Source: CAITNM01 sp964446295
Lineage (GTDB): Bacteria > Pseudomonadota > Alphaproteobacteria > Paracaedibacterales > CAITNM01
Assembly: GCA_964446295.1 (NCBI GenBank)
Contig: CAYUNR010000033.1
Span: 1-16,273 of the forward strand
Direction of reading: 5' to 3'
DNA: 16,273 bases
Below the pieces are notes generated by a model. That model saw only the letters and a program-made list of their open reading frames with translations. It searched no databases and was not told where the DNA came from. The position numbers were made by a program, and so were the translations under genes. This document shows positions 13,880 through 16,273 of the stretch, in pieces (position 1 is the stretch's first letter; every line of letters starts with the position of its first letter).

Positions 13880-15703
13880 ATGCAACTTCGTAACATTGCT
13901 ATTATTGCTCACGTTGACCATGGGAAAACAACCCTAGTTGATAATCTGTTAAAACAAAGTGGAACATTTCGTACAAATCAACATGTGGCAGAACGCGCCA
14001 TGGATAGTAATGATCTTGAACGCGAACGCGGCATTACAATTTTGGCAAAATGCACATCCTTAAGCTGGAATGATTATCGTATTAATATTGTCGACACACC
14101 AGGTCACGCTGACTTTGGTGGTGAAGTGGAACGTATTTTAAGCATGGTTGACGGGGTTGTGATTCTGGTAGACGCTGCTGAAGGTCCACTTCCACAAACA
14201 AAATTCGTGCTTGGCAAAGCTCTAAAATTAGGTTTGCGTCCTATTGTTGTCATTAACAAAATTGACAGACAAGATGCTCGCCCGGAAGAAGTTCTTAACG
14301 AAATTTTTGATTTGTTCGTTGCTATGGACGCATCTGACGAACAATTAGACTTTCCAATTTTGTATGCATCGGGCAGAAATGGCTGGGCAGTACATGAACT
14401 AGGGGAGCCACAAGAAACGTTAATTCCTATGTTTGAAGTTATTACAAAGCATGTTCCTGCACCTAAGCAAAAAGCAGAAGGACCATTTTCTATGTTGGTA
14501 ACAACACTAGAATACGATCCTTATTTAGGACGCATTTTAACGGGCCGTGTTGAAACAGGAAGCATTAAAGTAAACACTCCTATTCGAGTATTAGGTCAAA
14601 GTGGAGAACAAGTTGAACAGGGACGCATTGCGAAACTTTTGAGTTTCCGTGGCCTTGAACGTATAGCTGTTGATGAAGCACAAGCTGGTGATATTATTGC
14701 TATTGCTGGCCTTGAAAAAAGCACTGTAGCAGATACTATCTGCGCTATGGATGTAACGCAACCAATCAAAGCTCAACCCATTGATCCACCAACTTTGGCA
14801 ATGACCTTTTCAATTAATGATTCTCCTTTAGCAGGGCAAGAAGGCACAAAACTTACATCTCGTGTACTTCGTGAACGCTTACTACGTGAATCTGAAGGAA
14901 ACGTAGCTATTCGGATTACTGAAGCTACTGACAGAGATGCTTTTGAAGTAGCAGGCCGAGGAGAGCTTCAGCTTGGTGTGTTAATTGAAACAATGCGACG
15001 CGAAGGATTTGAGCTATCAATCAGCCGCCCACGCGTTTTATACAAAACTGATGAAGCAACAAACCAAAGACTTGAACCAATTGAAGAAATTGTTATCGAT
15101 GTCGATGAAGAATATGTTGGTACAGTTGTTGAATCGTTAAGCTTGCGTAAAGCAGAAATGAAAGACATGTTCCCATCAGGTGGCGGAAAAACCAGAATTG
15201 TTTTCCATGGACCTTCTCGTGGACTTATTGGGTTTCATGGGCAGTTCCTTACAATTACTCGTGGAACAGGTGTCATGAACCGTTTATTCCATGACTACGC
15301 TCCATTTAAAGGCGCTATTGAAGGGCGCGCCAATGGCGTACTTATTTCAAATGGAACTGGCGAAGCAGTTGGATATGCACTATGGAAACTTGAAGATCGC
15401 GGCATCATGTTTGTTGAACATGGCACAAAGGTTTATGAAGGCATGATTATTGGCGAAAACAACCGTGACAATGACCTTGAAATTAACCCTTTACGTGCAA
15501 AACAACTTACCAACGTACGTGCTTCAGGAAAAGATGAAGCAATTCGTTTGACACCTCCTAAAGTTATGACGCTCGAGCAAGCTATTACGTATATTGAAGA
15601 AGACGAACGCGTTGAAGTAACACCAAAGTCGATTCGTATCCGTAAAGCAATTTTAGATCCAAATGAACGTAAAAAATTTGAAAAGTCACGCAATAAGTCA
15701 TGA
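13880..15703 (+). CDS. typA: ribosome-associated translational GTPase TypA/BipA
   Basis: EF-G-like GTPase that acts on the ribosome in stress and ribosome assembly. The 607 residues are the family's usual length. G1 is AHVDHGKTT (10-18), with the R-G-I-T-I switch I motif, G3 DTPGHADFGGEVERIL and G4 NKID. EF-Tu-like domain II, EF-G-like domains III and V (Y-V-G-T-V-V-E-S) and the TypA-specific C-terminal part (G-P-S-R-G-L-I-G-F, F-V-E-H-G-T-K-V-Y-E-G-M-I-I-G-E) follow. The basic tail ends F-E-K-S-R-N-K-S. Its stop overlaps the ccmB start (ATGA). Confidence 0.97.
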   Translation: MQLRNIAIIAHVDHGKTTLVDNLLKQSGTFRTNQHVAERAMDSNDLERERGITILAKCTSLSWNDYRINIVDTPGHADFGGEVERILSMVDGVVILVDAAEGPLPQTKFVLGKALKLGLRPIVVINKIDRQDARPEEVLNEIFDLFVAMDASDEQLDFPILYASGRNGWAVHELGEPQETLIPMFEVITKHVPAPKQKAEGPFSMLVTTLEYDPYLGRILTGRVETGSIKVNTPIRVLGQSGEQVEQGRIAKLLSFRGLERIAVDEAQAGDIIAIAGLEKSTVADTICAMDVTQPIKAQPIDPPTLAMTFSINDSPLAGQEGTKLTSRVLRERLLRESEGNVAIRITEATDRDAFEVAGRGELQLGVLIETMRREGFELSISRPRVLYKTDEATNQRLEPIEEIVIDVDEEYVGTVVESLSLRKAEMKDMFPSGGGKTRIVFHGPSRGLIGFHGQFLTITRGTGVMNRLFHDYAPFKGAIEGRANGVLISNGTGEAVGYALWKLEDRGIMFVEHGTKVYEGMIIGENNRDNDLEINPLRAKQLTNVRASGKDEAIRLTPPKVMTLEQAITYIEEDERVEVTPKSIRIRKAILDPNERKKFEKSRNKS

Positions 15704-16273
15704 CTTTTAGCGGAGCGTGTAAAATCTCAATATTGGCTCATCGCCAACAGATTTTTATAGCTCCGCTTCTTTTTTTGTGGCTCATTATTATTCATTACAT
15801 TTTGGGCTTCACTCTTGCCCCTATAACTTTGTTGACAACCGGGTCGATTATTGCGGTATATCAGCAGTTCAATACATTCACTGAAGATAGCTTCGATGGT
15901 TTTTTTGACCATTGTCGCTACAACGGATTATCACCGATTGCTTATGCATGGGCAAAATCTGTTAGCGTTTTGGTTGGCACCCTTTTGCCGATGACGATAG
16001 TGCTTTTAATTTCTGAAACTGAAGTCTTTCAGTCATTGCTTATATTTTCTCAATGGTGGGTCCTAAGTATTTGCATTTCCTGCATATTAACCTTTATGCC
16101 CAATTCTAGCCCGTTGAACTTACTATTAGGGTGGATTCCTTTGCTAATTTGCCCCTTTATATTTTTGGTAGATTTTTTTAACACAACAAACGGAAATAGT
16201 CTGCTGATTTTATTAGGATGTGATACCATATTAATAAGTGCTGTTTGTATTCCGTTTACATTTCATAAAAGTT
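15700..16273 (+). CDS. ccmB: heme exporter protein CcmB (partial, 3' end cut by window)
   Basis: Membrane subunit of the CcmABCD transporter that acts in cytochrome c maturation in the inner membrane. The open frame of 191 codons reaches the window edge. It begins with ATG overlapping the typA stop. It shows hydrophobic helices near 19-40, 87-102, 110-128, 138-160 and 168-185. The family-typical cytoplasmic segment F-T-E-D-S-F-D-G-F-F precedes G-L-S-P-I-A-Y-A-W-A-K, which corresponds to the D-D-x-x-D-G and L-P-L-P-x-x-x-x-A-K of CcmB. The end P-F-T-F-H-K-S matches the last helix boundary, so probably only a few residues are missing. No ccmA lies upstream, which is unusual. CcmB assignment rests on this pattern and length; a related ABC-2 permease is the alternative. 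Confidence 0.78.
   Translation, partial: MTFSGACKISILAHRQQIFIAPLLFLWLIIIHYILGFTLAPITLLTTGSIIAVYQQFNTFTEDSFDGFFDHCRYNGLSPIAYAWAKSVSVLVGTLLPMTIVLLISETEVFQSLLIFSQWWVLSICISCILTFMPNSSPLNLLLGWIPLLICPFIFLVDFFNTTNGNSLLILLGCDTILISAVCIPFTFHKS
15709..15776 (+). terminator. terminator-like composite hairpin and T-run inside the start of ccmB
   Basis: AGCGGAGC (15709-15716) and GCTCCGCT (15760-15767) form a perfect GC-rich 8-bp outer stem. Within its 43-nt loop, TTGGC and GCCAA (15733-15747) form an inner hairpin with a 5-nt loop. The outer stem is followed by a seven-T run (15770-15776). It lies 6-73 nt after the typA stop and within codons 4-26 of ccmB. It could be an intrinsic terminator of typA or attenuate ccmB. 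The long loop weakens the case. Confidence 0.45.

Noticed and set aside
13643..13921. 92-codon minus-strand open frame between paralogue B and typA
   Set aside because: It runs antisense through the typA promoter and first codons; composition is Phe-rich from AT-rich spacer, and there is no ribosome-binding site or recognisable domain.
1..16273. Transposases, integrases, CRISPR arrays, tRNA or rRNA genes
   Set aside because: I looked on both strands and saw no transposase or recombinase motifs, no regularly spaced direct repeats and no tRNA cloverleaf or rRNA sequence.

Overview
The window is a gene-dense, AT-rich stretch of bacterial chromosome. Gene content and order point to an alphaproteobacterium, probably a low-GC lineage of the Holosporales/Rickettsiales type. 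The signs are divergent rsmE and ubiA (a common alphaproteobacterial neighbourhood), a DNA polymerase III chi subunit, UbiA of the ubiquinone pathway, a LdtD-type L,D-transpeptidase and a CcmB-like cytochrome c maturation protein. The lineage is inferred from gene families only; no rRNA or tRNA gene is present to anchor it.

Layout. Positions 1-3131 hold cell-envelope and housekeeping genes: the 5' part of a penicillin-binding D,D-carboxypeptidase (minus), rsmE (minus), ubiA (plus) and an L,D-transpeptidase (minus). The ends of these genes overlap one another. Positions 3261-7818 look like a self-contained detoxification or drug-response locus. A tightly spaced five-gene minus-strand array encodes, in transcription order, a stand-alone GyrI-like ligand-binding protein, a small 3-His cupin, an 88-residue two-helix membrane protein, an ABC exporter and a Vat/CatB-type acetyltransferase. 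It is divergent from a TipA-like MerR regulator. The 134-bp divergent intergenic region carries a 21-bp near-perfect palindrome sitting on the regulator's predicted -10 box. The regulator gene also contains a strong internal ribosome-binding site and ATG that could yield a free drug-binding domain, like the TipAL/TipAS pair of Streptomyces.

Positions 7911-12287 are one compact plus-strand operon: a HIT-family hydrolase, a shortened F1 epsilon subunit (AtpC), HolC, PheS and PheT. Positions 12284-13522 hold two minus-strand tandem paralogues of a small exported or membrane protein that I do not recognise; they are candidates for lineage-specific envelope or secreted proteins. After an AT-rich 345-bp spacer come typA (bipA) and an overlapping ccmB, which the window cuts near its 3' end. 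A terminator-like composite hairpin followed by a T-run lies inside the first codons of ccmB.

The most interesting candidate system is the 3.2-7.8 kb locus: two different xenobiotic-binding folds (TipAS and GyrI-like), an exporter, an acetyltransferase and a cupin under an apparent shared divergent operator.
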